DNA of 64,000 bases from Lethocerus indicus (Eukaryota; Arthropoda; Insecta; Hemiptera; Belostomatidae). The notes below the pieces were generated by a model. That model was not told the origin of the DNA, ran no database searches, and was given only the letters and a program-made list of their open reading frames with translations. The DNA lies in assembly GCA_019843655.1 (NCBI GenBank), contig JACDQD010000002.1:17879154-17943153 (forward strand), given 5' to 3'. This document shows, one piece after another, positions 37,619 to 51,500 of the stretch (positions are counted from its first letter, which is position 1; each line of letters starts with the position of its first letter). The position numbers and the translations under genes were made by a program.

Positions 37619-38770
37619 TTAAGGCAGTGTACGGCAGTGTGTATGTGGCTTCAATTTAATTTTTAAAAATGAACATATTTTGTAAATATGGCTACTAATA
37701 TTAGTATTCACTCTATGACTAAAACAAATACAAAAATAACGTCTGATGCTATTGATATAAGTAGAATAATTTGTGAATGGGAAAATTGTAATTCTAACTG
37801 AAAAATCCTTTTTTAAATCATTTTCGCAAATTTGGATTCTGAGAAAGTCATCAGATAAATCAGTTTTTAACGTGATTTCGGTAATTTCTCTTGTTGAAAT
37901 TAGTTTATTACCATAGAAATATTGGAAACACGCATGTTTCTCCATCAAGATCTTGCAATGCTGAGTAGATTTCCCGGTTTCTGGCATCTGATGAGCCCTA
38001 TTTAATCTTCGATTACCACCAGAGTTGGTTGCGGTGTAGATTGGTAGTGGATTACCGTAGTAGCGAGCCTGCAGTAGATATCGGCGCATGAAGACTTGAT
38101 CCTCTCGGAGTGTATTTGCTTTTTGCAGGTGGTGAGTATCTGTGCAACCTGTCATTGGGTTGTAGATGTAGAGATGTTTCTTTCTCCGTTAGGGATAGCG
38201 ATGACCACGAGATAGTGGCCTGAAAATAGAAATCCCTGTTGTGGTAACGTCCCAGAATGTGCGCCCAGTCGTGTCTTCAGTCTCCAGCAATTCCAGTTCC
38301 GTGAGCTCCCTGATGACAGATGAAGGTGATCGGAATTTAAGGCGGTAGCTGAACTTCTATGATGCCTGTGGGAACTTTAACGAGGACTTCAGAGCTAGAT
38401 CGTGGCGATGTCTCAGTACGGATGCATCTTCCGTTTAGTCGAATTAGGCGTACCTTGACCACGGAAGAAGGACACGGAATCGTGTCTATGCAAGATGCAA
38501 GCGGAGTGGGTTTAAAGTACTACGACGAGTTCAGAGCTCCGTGGTGGCTACGTCCCAGTACTTGTGCATCCTGTCCTCAGTTTCCAACGAGTCGAGTTCG
38601 GTGCGCTCTTTGATAACAGCGAAGTCGTACTCGAGGTGGTATGATTGTGGCATGAGCCTCTGGAGACTGCCGAAGTAGGCCGCGTTGGGCCCCCCGTTGA
38701 GTGTCCCGGGCCGGCGGGCCTGCCATCCCAGTGACCGGGCGCTACCCCACCCTCTGCACAGTACACCCAC
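37619..38770 (-). pseudogene. Decayed coding remnant with internal duplication, unrecognised
   Basis: Reading from 38770 down, a GC-rich frame encodes AYFGSLQRLMPQSYHLEYDF, then RTELDSLETEDRMHKYWDVA and a stop near 38531. A similar unit recurs at about 38230-38330 (SSVIRELTELELLETED, TFWDVTTTG), and a weaker, frame-shifted one near 38380-38500. After an in-frame stop near 38180 the frame opens again: NPMTGCTDTHHLQKANTL, YLLQARYYGNPLPIYTATN. Both units keep the order TEL-x-x-LETED-x-x-x-x-x-(Y/F)WDV(A/T)T. Stops and frame changes argue for a pseudogene, unless undetected introns explain them. The last part below ~37900 becomes AT-rich and is probably not coding. Confidence 0.45.
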
Positions 38771-38779
38771 TCTACTTTA

Positions 38780-39825
38780 ATTGTTTAGCATTAACTAGAA
38801 TATATAAACATTTAGGTCGTTGAAATACTAAATGCTGTATCGTTAAAATAAATATAATTTGTGTTTACAAAACCCTGTAAAACTGTAATATGAACACGGC
38901 CAAATATTCGCTCATACATATCGCTACTTAAGTACAGTACAGCGGTAAACAGATCGTGACGAGATTAACGTATTAACGAGATTATTTATTTTTATGTCAC
39001 GGTGTTTTTACTTTATGTATACCGCAACTGTTAAATACAAATATGTACATTACATTGTTTTTATGAATGATACGTCTACACTGTTCTAATTACGACATGG
39101 AACCAAATGATACAAATTGTGTACGCTAAATAGGCAGGCAGTGCGGAGAGGATGCTCTGTGAAGCAGTCGCTGAAGCTATTACAGATAAGTACTACGTTT
39201 AAAGGTTTCGCGTGTGTGACGTGCTTTCGTCATGATCTGCTGACGATCTATGTCCTCGAGGGGGATAGTTTCAGGTATTTTGCTACGAAAGCTGACTGGG
39301 GTCGGCAAATCAATATATTTTTCGCCGAAGGTCGGTTTAGCGGGATCGGGTCACGCCACATAATGTGACCTCACCGACTTTATTTTGCCCCTTTAGATAA
39401 GGAAATGGCATGCCTGTTTTCTTAATAGGGACCGAGTATCGACCAAGATTCTGAAACTCGTTATTTAAAATTATTATTTCTGGTGTCGTGAAAACTAATA
39501 CAAATTACATATTTAAATTTCACAAATACTGTAAAGAAACAAAAAGAAGTCTTTCTTAAAGAACGCTTTAAGCGCATGTTCAGTTCGAATTAATCAGTCT
39601 GCAGTATGCGATTGATTTCTTATAAGCAATTGACTTATTGTTTTATCTTAGTGTTTGGCTTATTTACTCCAGTTTGTTATTCTTAAACAAGCTACAAAAT
39701 ATGTACTTCTGAACTGGAAAATAATTCACGGTCTCTGGTACACATTCTGACACGAGTACGCTGATGACTTAGTGATCTCGTCTATTATAATCAGCTCGAA
39801 TTGCAATGGAAGGAAAATTCAGAAG
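38780..39825. other. Intergenic sequence, nothing supported
   Basis: AT-rich region between the remnant and the PHLPP 3' end. Confidence 0.35.
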
Positions 39826-39828
39826 TCG

Positions 39829-39834
39829 TTTATT
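39829..39834 (-). terminator. Candidate poly(A) signal for PHLPP
   Basis: AATAAA on the minus strand, about 140 bases beyond the PHLPP stop codon. Confidence 0.5.
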
Positions 39835-39973
39835 TACAAGTCCGTCCTCTAGTGGTCAACTAAAAGCAGTTTTTCTTGGTACCACCAGCACGTTTAGCGT
39901 CGAATGGACTAAACTACGGCACTGAAACGGAAGGTGTACAGGCAGGCATGCACCTCGGTGGTATTGCGGTGTG

Positions 39974-42900
39974 TTAGCTGTGTCTTTGAGGGGTCAGCAC
40001 AAAGGGCATGCTTGAGGCGTGCTCCGAGCTGTACCTGGAGAGGAAGGGTTGTTGCTGTTGATGAGGGTGGCTGTTGTGTGCCGAGGTGGGGGTGGCCGGG
40101 GCGGTGGGCGGCGTACCTCGGGGGTGGAACGTCGGCACCGACCTCCTGACGGTCAGGCCCCGCGACAGGGTGTCCAGCTCTTTGTCGAACAACAGCTGAG
40201 TGTTCTGTTCCAACATGAACTCCCAACATCGCAACTGTTCCTCTGACAGTTGGCCCGACCTGACCCATTACACAAATACATTCCTCACTTGCCAGGTCAT
40301 AAGATAGACGGGAAATTTTCCGACGGGGACATGCCTTCTCCTAACCGTTGTTTGTCACCGCTCGAGTTTGTGCTAAACATATGGGTATGTTTTCCTCGTT
40401 TGTTATACAAGCTGTTTTACCAGACCCGAAGTTAAACCAAGGATAACACAACATTCAAATAACGTTAAAGTAAACCATCAGTGCAAATCCAATAGCGGTC
40501 GGAATAAGCTGATTAAGCCCCTTTTCATAATCCGCCAAGCCAATTGCAGCAACAGCAGCTTTCAAAGCTTCTTCAGGGACAAAAAGATTAACCGTTTCAA
40601 GCGTGCCTAGGGGGAAATCAAACACGCGAGCGGTGACAAACCCTTGCCCGGTCGATACAACTCAATTAGGTTTCACGGCCACATTCCAGGTATTTATAAA
40701 TTGAATGATGCATATCTTTTCGTAGCGGGAGCTCACGATACCGCCTCGGCGGTTGGTTCTTCCTACAAGCTAGGAATGCGGTTGTAATTGCGTAATTCAA
40801 TTGTTCCATAAACTGTACCTCTCGGAGGACGACTCCTCGCAGTCGGCCAGGTGACCGTCGGGGTTTAGCATCTTGGTCGACATTTTCCGAGTCCCGTTTT
40901 CCCTCATCAACACCGACTGGTAGTTGTGGCACTCCATGAAATCGGTCTGCTATGTATGTAAAGAATTCATTAAAATAAAATAAAACAGGAATGGGGAACT
41001 TCATAATGGTTATTTGACATTCCTGCTTGTATGTTGTAATTTAACTTACCTTGTCTGTCAGATAATGCCTCGACGAGGGTTTGTTGGAGCTGGCTTGGTC
41101 ACTCTGACCGCTGGGCGACGATCGGTCACCTTCCCCGTCGCACCAGCACGTATCGTTCGTCCTCTAAAATATAATTACACAGTATTAGTTTTGAAAATCA
41201 GCCACCCTTTAGACCTGTCGAATGGGGTCCGCTGAAATATTCACAGTTTTACTGGGGATTATACTTTTGCTATCAATTCAGAACTAATTTATACCTCTTC
41301 AAGGGAATGCTTTTACCTGGAGTGTGTAATTGAGCTCCCTGATGAGTTGGGCCTGATGGGACTGGTGGAACCTGAGAACTATGACGCTTAGGTTGTCCTC
41401 GCAGCCGTAGCTCTGGGCTATGTCCTGGAGCCGCTTGGCGCCCAGCACCGGGTCACTGATCTTCCTCACTTCGGCCACAGCGTCCTCAGCGCTTACCACT
41501 TCCCATAGCCTGTACAAAGTCACAATCGTCGGCTATTTATCGATAAATGAGCTCAAATATAAGTGATTAGTACAGGTGCACTGTCAGTTGTTACCCAATT
41601 CAGTATACTTTCAAAATTAAACGGATCTCAGCTAATTAAAGAGCCATAGTCATTTTGATTCCTTTTGGGAACCAGCAGAAATGTTTTTAGTAAATGATTC
41701 AAGAATTTCGATGGGTTTTTATTATAGAACAGTATGACGACATTACCTCTTGTTGGCAATTATGATGAATTCATCGTTGTCCCTGAGTGTGAGCTCGGTG
41801 ACGTGGGGGTCCGGAACAACCAGAGGGAACATGGCACTGCTCCCGATCTGACTCCTCGTCAACTGCACAATGGATAAAACAATCAACTGTATGATGGATG
41901 CGGTGCCGTTTTTGGCAGTTCCATACTACAACTTAAATTCATACCTAGGGTTCCTAAGAACAGTAGGAATTATCTAGAAAGTTAAAACCCCTGATTTTAT
42001 TTTTTCAGGGAGCTTAGCATTAAACGTGACAACTTGGCATTCTGACGACTAAATATGAAGAAAGTATGACGCGCAGTTGTGCTGCTGGTCGAACAGCCTT
42101 TGCGTTTACAGGGGAAACACCTATATTTGTTGTGAAACGTTCGGTTTCGTTTTGAGCCGACCCTAGATAAATATCAACCCGATGTGGGTTAGTGACCTGT
42201 GTGGGTAGATGGGCGAGGGTGAGTGTGGCGTGAGCCCTTGCCAGTACTGCCTTGGCCTCCCCCACCGTGGCTATCCTCAAGGTGGCCTTCCGGGCTCCGG
42301 CCCCTCCTCGCTCCCTGCAGATGTGGCACACCATCGCGCACACCCCGCACCGCTGTCCCTTCTCCTTCAGCTCTCTGTTACGTTAACAACGCCGGATTAA
42401 TAATAATGCCGATATTATATAAATCTCGGTTGGTTTATACAATAGGAAGGCCGTATTTACCTATGGGCCGAAAGGAGGGTGTATTTCATATAGTCGGTGG
42501 CGGTCTCCTTGACGGTCCTCTCTTCGAGAAGTATCCTGGGCACAGCCTCGGCGAGAAGCTGGGGGAGCTCGCTGTTGTTCCCAGCGTCGAACAGACCCAG
42601 AAGCGCTTCCGTGTTGCAGAAACCGCTTAATCTCAGCTGGGAAATGCACAGCCTGCGAGCAGTCACAGCACAAAATTATTGATAACTAGCTTCCTAGTTA
42701 TGGGTTAAGCCACACACAAGAGAAGTGCAAGAAAGAAGGAAACCTGTGACTACCTAATAAGACCAATATATTTATCAAAACATGGTAAAAATGAGAAATT
42801 GGGGTCTTTTTTTGGGAGATAATTCCAGTATGTTCTTTTCAGGTAATCTTGATGTACGAGATTACTTGAGCGGTGATGAACAATGGATGTTTTGACTTAA

Positions 42901-45900
42901 TTTGGTTGTTATTCCTACCTCTCTCGGTACTCACCTGTCTCTCAGTCCAGCAGTCTCCGAAAACCCGAGGGTCCAAGGACTGTTGAGTTCGTTGGGGTTG
43001 ACCTCCTGGTGGTGCGGCATGCTCGGCAGAGAATCCCTGTTTTGCCCCGACACGTCAACAAGGCTCACCTTTCTTTGGGACCTTTTTAAAGATAAACTAA
43101 ATGAAACTAATGTAGACCTTAGAAGGTGATTACAGTTAATTTATAATTTTAAAAATAAATATACGCAACTATTTTAATCGTATTATTATTATTTATTTGT
43201 GTCAACGACACGTTGACATTAAAACGAGAGAGGTTATAGTTTTCTCCGCCTGAGGCAATTTCTATTCATAAATAATATCCCACGAGGCCAATATTCCAAC
43301 CGTATGCATATCCTACAGTAACATTCCTCAGGAAAAATATAATACCTACCTAGCGAACACTTTAAACAATTAAACACCTCAGACGCTCGTATTTCTTATT
43401 TATTATAATATTTATAAAATAATACGTATTTATAACAATAATTTACCTATACGCTTGGAACTGTTTTGGGTCAACGTGAAGTCTCGAGTTTCCAGATATG
43501 TCCAGAAACTGGAGTTGTTTTGGGACTAGCGTCGATAGGTTGACCCTGTCCAGGTGGTTGTGAGCCAAATCTAGTACCTGACAGCACCAAAATCAATTAT
43601 CTATTTATAAGAGAAAGTAAGTATTTCTAATGTTCCCTGGACCAGCCAGTATTATTAGTCACTGTAGTGTTTAATAGAGAGTAGTAGGCTACCTTGAGAG
43701 AGGTGGAATGTGAGAGTGGCGGAGCGGCAGTGAGCCTGTTCGAGTGGAGCCTGAGGACCCTGAGGTGCTGCCACTGACCCACAGACCCGGGTAGCCTCTC
43801 CATCTTGTTCCCGGACACCACCAGTTCCTCCATGTCCGGCCAACACCCGACACATCTGAACACATCCGCAATATCATTAGTCCCGAATTAGAACCGACTC
43901 CGCGCAGATAGCGAATTAAAGAGGATGACTATCTGGACGTACATGTCGGGAAGATGGGTAATTTTGTTGTAGGCGACGTGGAGGACCCTAAGGTTGGTGA
44001 ACCTGGTGAGCGAGGAGATGGTGGTAAGCTTGTTCGCCGTCAGGTATAGCCTCTCCAGTTGGTGTCCATCTCCGACCGTTGAAGGTAGTTCTTCCAGATT
44101 ATTTTTACTCAGGTTCAATACCTTCATTCTGAAACGTAAATTGTCAGTTATAGCCGCGAGCCATGCAATCTACTGGCATTCATCTTCATTAACACATGTT
44201 ATATCTGCCAACATCCTGGACACTACGTTACCTCCGGCAACTGCGGACGAGTTATGTTTTCAGTTCGTAAAGGAACAGTTGGAACAGACTATACGGAATA
44301 CGGACCTGGAAGTGGCCAAGAAGAAATGCTGCGGGAGGGCGGATATCTGGTTGCTCTGGAGGAAGAGCTGCTGGAGCGGTATGTGTCTGTGTAGGTGCGG
44401 CAAGCCGGCCAACCGGTTGAAGCTGAGCTGTAGGGTGTCGAGGGAGGAGAGCTCGCCGCTGAGCACCTCCTCGGGGAGGGAGGCCAGCTCGTTGTGGCTG
44501 GCGAACAGAGTCATCAACTGCTGACAACCGGCCACCCACTCGGGCAACCTCTCCAGGCAATTGCTACATCAACCACAAATTAGGTATCAACCTACCAACT
44601 AAACCACACACATCAGCCTACGGCATTTGGCCGAAAAGTAATTTAAATAAACTTTTTAAACACCGTAATTAATGATTTACTAGTAATGAAACGATAACAG
44701 TAAAGAAATTATGTCATTTTCTCTTAGAAAATATTTCCCGAAAGTTTATTTCCTTTTTGATGTCATAACCATTATACAATTTTCACTATATTTCTAATGG
44801 TTACATCACCTCATTGTTTAACAGTCTATACTCTTCCGAATAGCATTTTCCCATTGTTATTTAAAAAGAAATCTAACCAACTTAATTTAGCATCTTCCTG
44901 TATGGGCAGTAAAATGTACACCCGGCTATACAATAGTTATATACATTTGAAAAAGTGGTGCATAATTTTAAACCAATCTTTTATGCTAATAGTAGTGACT
45001 TTGGTTATTCTACTTACTATGATATATCCAAGTGCTTCAGTTTGGCGGGCCTGGGGTATATGGATAAACTCTTAAGGTCTGTAAGAGAAAACGAAAGTGC
45101 TTTTGTAACGTGTTTCGAACAAAAAATTGCAAATAAATAGAAACCGCCTTGGAGTAATTATTCCAGAAATAAATTAACTCGACTTACTGTTGTTTCCAGC
45201 GATAAGAGACACCAATGAAGATCCATTTAGTGAGAGGTCCTGAAGTTTATTTCTGGAGCACTGTATGTTTTGTAGTTTGTCCAGTGCAGTCAGGTCCAAG
45301 CTCTCGATGCTGTTCTCGCTCACATCCAATTGGGTTAGGTTCTGCAATTTTTATATTGCAATTTATTTTTTATTATTATAGAAATGTGTTTCCCATTATT
45401 CTCCCGAAAACTGGTTTTTAATTTTAAAGGAATGTCAAAAATAGCTGCGTTTGAGTACTAACGAAATATGAACTATGAATGCAAATTTCGACTAAGAAAG
45501 TGAACGATAATTGCGACCCGGAATGATAACGCGGAGCCGCTTCTAGAACAAACGCTCCACTCCAGTTGTTAACTGTTATTCCCGCCACTCTTTCTTCTCA
45601 TTTTATCATTGAAAACAGTTGAAAATTTCCTACTTTTTCAAAATGTACAATACAACACTGTACCACAGTACAAGTGACAGTGACAGTGCAGTGAGGATGC
45701 CCAAAGAACATCCAAAGTGCCAAAGTAACTAACAGCGCTACTGAGCAGCCGAAACCGGTCTAGCAAAAGACCAAATCAGCGAGAGGAGACAGAAACACAC
45801 GAAATCTACGGTATTCCAACCCCTCGCAGACCACAACACAGCCAAATCATTTTTGACTATGTTTTCAACTAATTTTCTGAATAAAAAACCTGTCGGCTTA

Positions 45901-48464
45901 TCGCCATCTTTAGTATTCCGTCGGTAGTTAACTTCTTGATGTAATATTATAAAATTCTTTTGCAGTTTCCCATCCAATTTCTGGCGGTGCTTGAATTTTC
46001 GGGAACCGAAACTTTCGAACGGTTTCACTCGGAAGAAAATACCTCTTTCCCCTGGCTCCGCATTATTATTAAAGAAGAGAAAATCGTGAGATCGAAATTA
46101 TATTTGCGTGGGATCGCTTCGAGAAATTGATTTTACTCGTGCCGATACAGAGAGCTAATTAGTCGGTAATTCTTTGGCCGATTGGTATTCACTTTCGAGA
46201 TGGTGCCATTTTATGACCGCACTTGTACGGCCTTATTAATACTGAGGATATAACATATTATTTAAATGGAAATAGTGCTAAAATGAACTGGAACGACAGA
46301 ATTACAAGGAAATTACATACGAGTGTATTAGTAAGATAATTTGGATGTCTATAGAACCATTAACAGGCAATTATTGAGTTTAGTTCAGTATTTCAGTTTA
46401 TAGGTAGTTAAGTATAAAGTCATATCGTGGGGGCGAATTGTTAGTTTCATCTTTTCCTCGTCTTGGATAGCATTCAGTCAGTAATATAGGAGGCCGATGA
46501 AAAATCTTCTTATCACTGTTTCTGTATTCTTACTGTAATACTAACACAGAGAAATATTTAAATAGATTGCGGAAGGCCTTCAGAAATGTAGACACGAGTA
46601 GGTAAGTAGTAGAAAAGTGTGTGCGCGGAAACCAACATTGAACTCCTCCCCGATGTTGGTCTTCGTCATATCCATTATCGAAGTGTTCAGAAAAGTGGGC
46701 GCCTGTTCTGGTCACTTCATTTCGCGTTATACTTTCCTACTTCTCGTGGGCAGCCACCGTGGAATCGTAGCATTGTTAACACTCCGCCTTCTAGGCCAGA
46801 TATGACATTCGTCATAATTTAAGTGAAAGTTCCCTATAGCCCTCAAATTATGCGTTCGTCTCGAACGGTTCTCCAATTCGAGCTATGAAGCTGGGGGCAT
46901 TCCATCCGCCTAAGGACTGGAGAGGCCCTCGGGTGGCTCGAAATGTTGTACAAAAGCGGCTTTCGGTACCATGCCAGTTAAAACTCCGGAAGTGAAGTCA
47001 GGAAATTCAGTCAGGGATGATAATAAGGCTCTGTCAATACATTTCAGTATCATTTTCAGGTTACGACTGCGTTTGCAGGTTTGTTCGACACGAAGTGCGT
47101 ATTATCTTTTTGTGTATAATGCGTATAAAATACCGAGTAGACGTTTCCCTCGATGACAAGCCTGGGATGTTGCGCTTTGGAGAGTGTGGCCGGCGAATGT
47201 TGGTTAAGGCTGGGAAAGTAGCTTCTGTGCGATTCGACGACTCTCCTGTACTCGACCAGCCTGAGGCCTCCCATGGCCTCCCAAGGCGCCATCGCCCGGC
47301 CCCCATCATCCTTCCATGTACCGCCACTCGCTACACCTCGCCAACTCCGAAACGACAACAAACCAAATTCGCGATCCCATATCGGTGTCTGACCGAAGTC
47401 CTATATGAGTCTGTCTTTTGAAGCCGATAAGTTTTCACAGATTTATACGGATACGGATAGAAAGAAATTAGGTTCAACGATTCTCTATTATACAACTGTG
47501 AAAAAACATAAGGTATCAAATAAAAGCGATGACGCTTTTAAAAGATAAGTTACTTTGAGGGGAAGGGCATCCGTTCTATATAAAATGTGTGTCACCCGAG
47601 CACTCGCGTGTCTAACGTAGACAGGACCTGTCTGGCAATCGTAGGCGACAATTGTGGTCTCGCGGGTACAAAATGTCGGTAGAGGCAGATACCCAACGGG
47701 GACTGGGCACGCTTCCACGCCGTATGGTAATTAAGGAGTGATTGTGCGGAGTCTGGGAGCCCTCTCCCTCCCACCAATGGCCGCCCCACCACTCTCATCC
47801 CTCACCATCGTTCAGAACGCCGCTGGCTCTAGTGGTGGGACAGGCCTGATGAAAATTATCTCAAGATCTGCTAACCGCCACTGTAGACTAGCTAAGGAAG
47901 TAGGTTCACATTAAAAAATATTAAGAGAGCTAGGAGGAGAGAAAAAGATAAAGAATTATTAAGAGAGAGAGTTAGAGAAGCTTATCGGGGTTTTTACTCA
48001 TTACAGGATGAAGATAGTTGAGTAGTGTAGACCGGTAGTTGCTAGACCGGTCTAGCAAAAGACCAAACCAGCGAGAGGAGACAGAAACATCACGAACCTA
48101 CAGTATTCCAACCCCTCGCAGACCACAAAACAGGTATATTAAAATAGTTGAGTAGGTTTATTAGGGTTGGTGTATGAGGTTTATTAAGGTGTAAGTGAGT
48201 TGCAGCATGGGATACGTCGGAGGGGTGGAAGTCAGGAAGAGGTGGTGATAACTGGAGCAGGATGAGCAGTCCGTCTTCAATAAGATTAATTTCCGTAGGA
48301 TCTATGCTATCAGGATGAGATATAAAAACAGATAGAGTTTTTCTTCGTTTATAACAGCCCACGTTGCGTTGTCTAGTCGAATGTTAAAGAAAAATAATCA
48401 CTGTGTATTGTGTTATTCAATGGTTATTTTATGATTTGTTGGTTTTTTTATAACTTCTGTACTA

Positions 48465-48521
<57 letters not shown>

Positions 48522-51500
48522 CTGCAACATTGTCAGCTGTTCTGTTTGGTTTATATTTTACAAGATACCGTTGAAATAAAACTGTAATTTTTTTTGCAGG
48601 TGTTTTCCCTGACGACATATATGCAATATGTTCTCTAACTGTTTTAATGAATATCACAATAAACAACTGCAGTATCGAATAATGATGTTTTATTCTAACA
48701 ACATATTGATCCTCCAAGTCTGACGACTGTCGATTTTATTGCATGGGAAGGTTTTTAAATCGAGTAAAATGACCTACGCCTATAGTTCGTACTGCGGGTG
48801 TTAGAAACGGAAATAGGTGAGATCGCGTTTACTCATTATAATACCGTAATAATTACACAGAATAATTTTAAACTAAAGTAAGCTGGCACACTGGTGCAGG
48901 ACTCACGTGCGCAGTCAGTTTATTGGCGGTAATAATCCAAGGCCCCTCCCTGTCGTAGTTTCTTTTGAATTCAATTCAAAATGTTCGTTCGCACGTCCGC
49001 CATATAACAATTCTGAGAAAATATCCCGCTTTCTTTTATTATTCCCCCAAAACAGAGAGTCCTTCATTAGTGACCTGTTAACACGCTTATTATATCAAGA
49101 AATCGGTCCGTTTGGGCTGCACGTAAGCGACTGAACAACATACATAAATTTTGTATTATTATGGAAGATAAAAAATATCATCAACGTGACCTTTCTATTA
49201 ACGCTATAGATAATTTTGATGGGATATTTACAGATGGTGTTATTCCTCACGATAATATACTGAGGTACTTAAGGACGTCGGCTGATGAGTGCAGACCATC
49301 TAAGTAATATGCGTCTAAATAGTATTATCTGAATCTAAGCAGTACTCAGAAGGGAAGTTGGATAATTGCACCAGTTTATTATTAACGGAACGCTAGTGAC
49401 TGTGGCGATAAGCTGACGACCTCAGGACTCTAAATAAGAGGGTGGAGACTTTAACCGTTTTCACTAATTTTAACAATCAACAATATTTTTTCAGCAATTT
49501 TGTTCCAGTAGTATTTCAATGTGAATGGTATTTTCACTTTTACTTTTTTGTATTCTTGTGCTCTCACAAAGACTCGTTAATTTAACAACGTCTACAACAC
49601 CGATAATCGGGGATGGGAAAATCGATGGTTTTTTCACGAATAATCTATTACTTCCGAAATGAAGTAATAATAACGCAGGATGTACACAACTTCATGGAAA
49701 ATAGAAAAACTTTTAAAAGATATGAACAGCACTTGTAACAGCTTAATCCTATAACGGTCTGAAGTGGGGATTGAAGCGACTCCATTACTTATCTCAACAA
49801 ATTGGAACGTGATACCTATAAAACACGATTATAATCCTAAAAGACATACTCCCACCGATCCAAACATGACATTCCCGAATCCGACCGTCAACAAGAGAAC
49901 GAAGACATAGTCCATACATTCATTATATAATAGATTAAAGGGTTACTGAATATGGCCTGCCGGTCCCAAACCGGTCTAGAACACGACCAAATCAAGGAGC
50001 GGGGGCGGAAGCTTGAAAGAATTATAGTACTCCCTTGCAGAAAATAATCTTCGGAGGTTCAAGGGAATCCACGGCACCTACGGGGTATCTACATCGCCCT
50101 TGGGTTTGCTATATTGTAACTGATGCAGCAATGTAGCCGTAGGATGGTATCTCGCTAACAATGGGATGGTGGTGGTGTTGCTAATGGTTTATGCTGGGTT
50201 GGCTCTGAAATTGGCGGAAATGACGTCGACACCGTCCCCAGCCTTCTTCCCTAACCTTTTAACGGGAGGATCTTCTGCTGTCTAAATAACCGTCTCGAGT
50301 ACAGTGATCTATGCACAATGTGAGGTGCATTTCAATAAATACTTATTAGCCTCTCCATTATTTTCTTTTATATCAACGCTTTTTTTTCGATGAAATGAAA
50401 AGTCAATGGCAATAGGTAAAATTCCGATAAACAGACACATAGGAATATCAATATTTGTATGAAAAACCTGATGAGAAACGATAAATTTACCGTAACGTCC
50501 ATAACAGAGTATAAATCGGTTGCCAATGAGCACAGACGACAGCAAAGAGGCGGCCATTTTTGTGCCTCTGTAAATCGGTTAAGATAAGTGAGTGCGAATT
50601 TCAGAAAGCTTGCACAGTTTTCTAATTGAATTGTTTCTACTCACGCCATAGTTGCCGAGTATGATGTTGCCCTTGAGGAGGTTGGCTCTGAGGTTGACCG
50701 ACTTCAAGTCTTGAGGCCTGAGTCCTGCCCCGTCAACCCCAATCCCGTTCTTGACCACATTTTCTTTGTCACCTTCCACGACATCCTGAGCCGACAAGAG
50801 GATTGCACATTAATCATTATAAGTATTTCTCGAGTTATATGCCAATTAAGGCACCCACCGAATTTTCCTTCAATTTCAATTATTAAACTACAGGAGCTGA
50901 TAAATACCATTACATACGGTAATTACGTATCAAGAAACAGTGAATTGATTTAGGTTTTAATAAAATTACACTCTAAACTCAAGGGTGGTTACCAGTAGAT
51001 TGAGGGCTCTCATGTGGGTTGGTTGGGCGAGGAAGTTGGGTAGAGCTTGGAGTCTGTTGTGCGAGATTGATAGGTTCTTGAGGCTCCGCCAGCCCCCACA
51101 AACATCACTCAGTACGTTCCTGTCCAACTTTATCACCTCCAACCTGCAACATCATATGTAGTGGATGCAGAAAACCTATTTCGGACGCCTTTTGAGCAAG
51201 GCGAGGGCTAGGTTCGATATTCCCAAATAATAACAATAACGCCAACTAATCCGTACAGAGAATTGAGCTCTGTGTCTCAGAATGGAAATATACATTTATT
51301 AAAAGGTTAGCTAGAACCACTTAGGTCATTTGATTTAGCAAAAATGGTTTACTTATGGTTTATCTCACGCATTAACATCAAAACCCCGACGTAGAGCAGT
51401 CATGGTGAATCCATGAACGTTGTACTTACAGGCAACAACTGAGTAAACCTTCCCTTGCCGATCCCATTTTGATATTGTTGTCAAGATACGACACCAGAAA

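Larger units (their letters stand above)
45342..50644. other. PHLPP intron with element debris
   Basis: A 5.3-kb intron. It contains two foldback family 1 fragments, a TA microsatellite, a possible LINE scrap near 47.6-47.9 kb and a diverged foldback end near 49965-50045 (AAACCGGTCTAGAACACGACC). Nothing else is supported. Confidence 0.6.

Noticed and set aside
39909..40268. Other-frame open reading frames over the PHLPP last exon (119 codons minus, 71-75 codons plus)
   Set aside because: They are shadows of the GC-rich PHLPP coding exon; the PHLPP frame fixes the phase through 17 exons.
35617..48519. TA tracts as CRISPR-like or structured repeat arrays
   Set aside because: They are simple dinucleotide microsatellites without spacers, in a eukaryotic genome.
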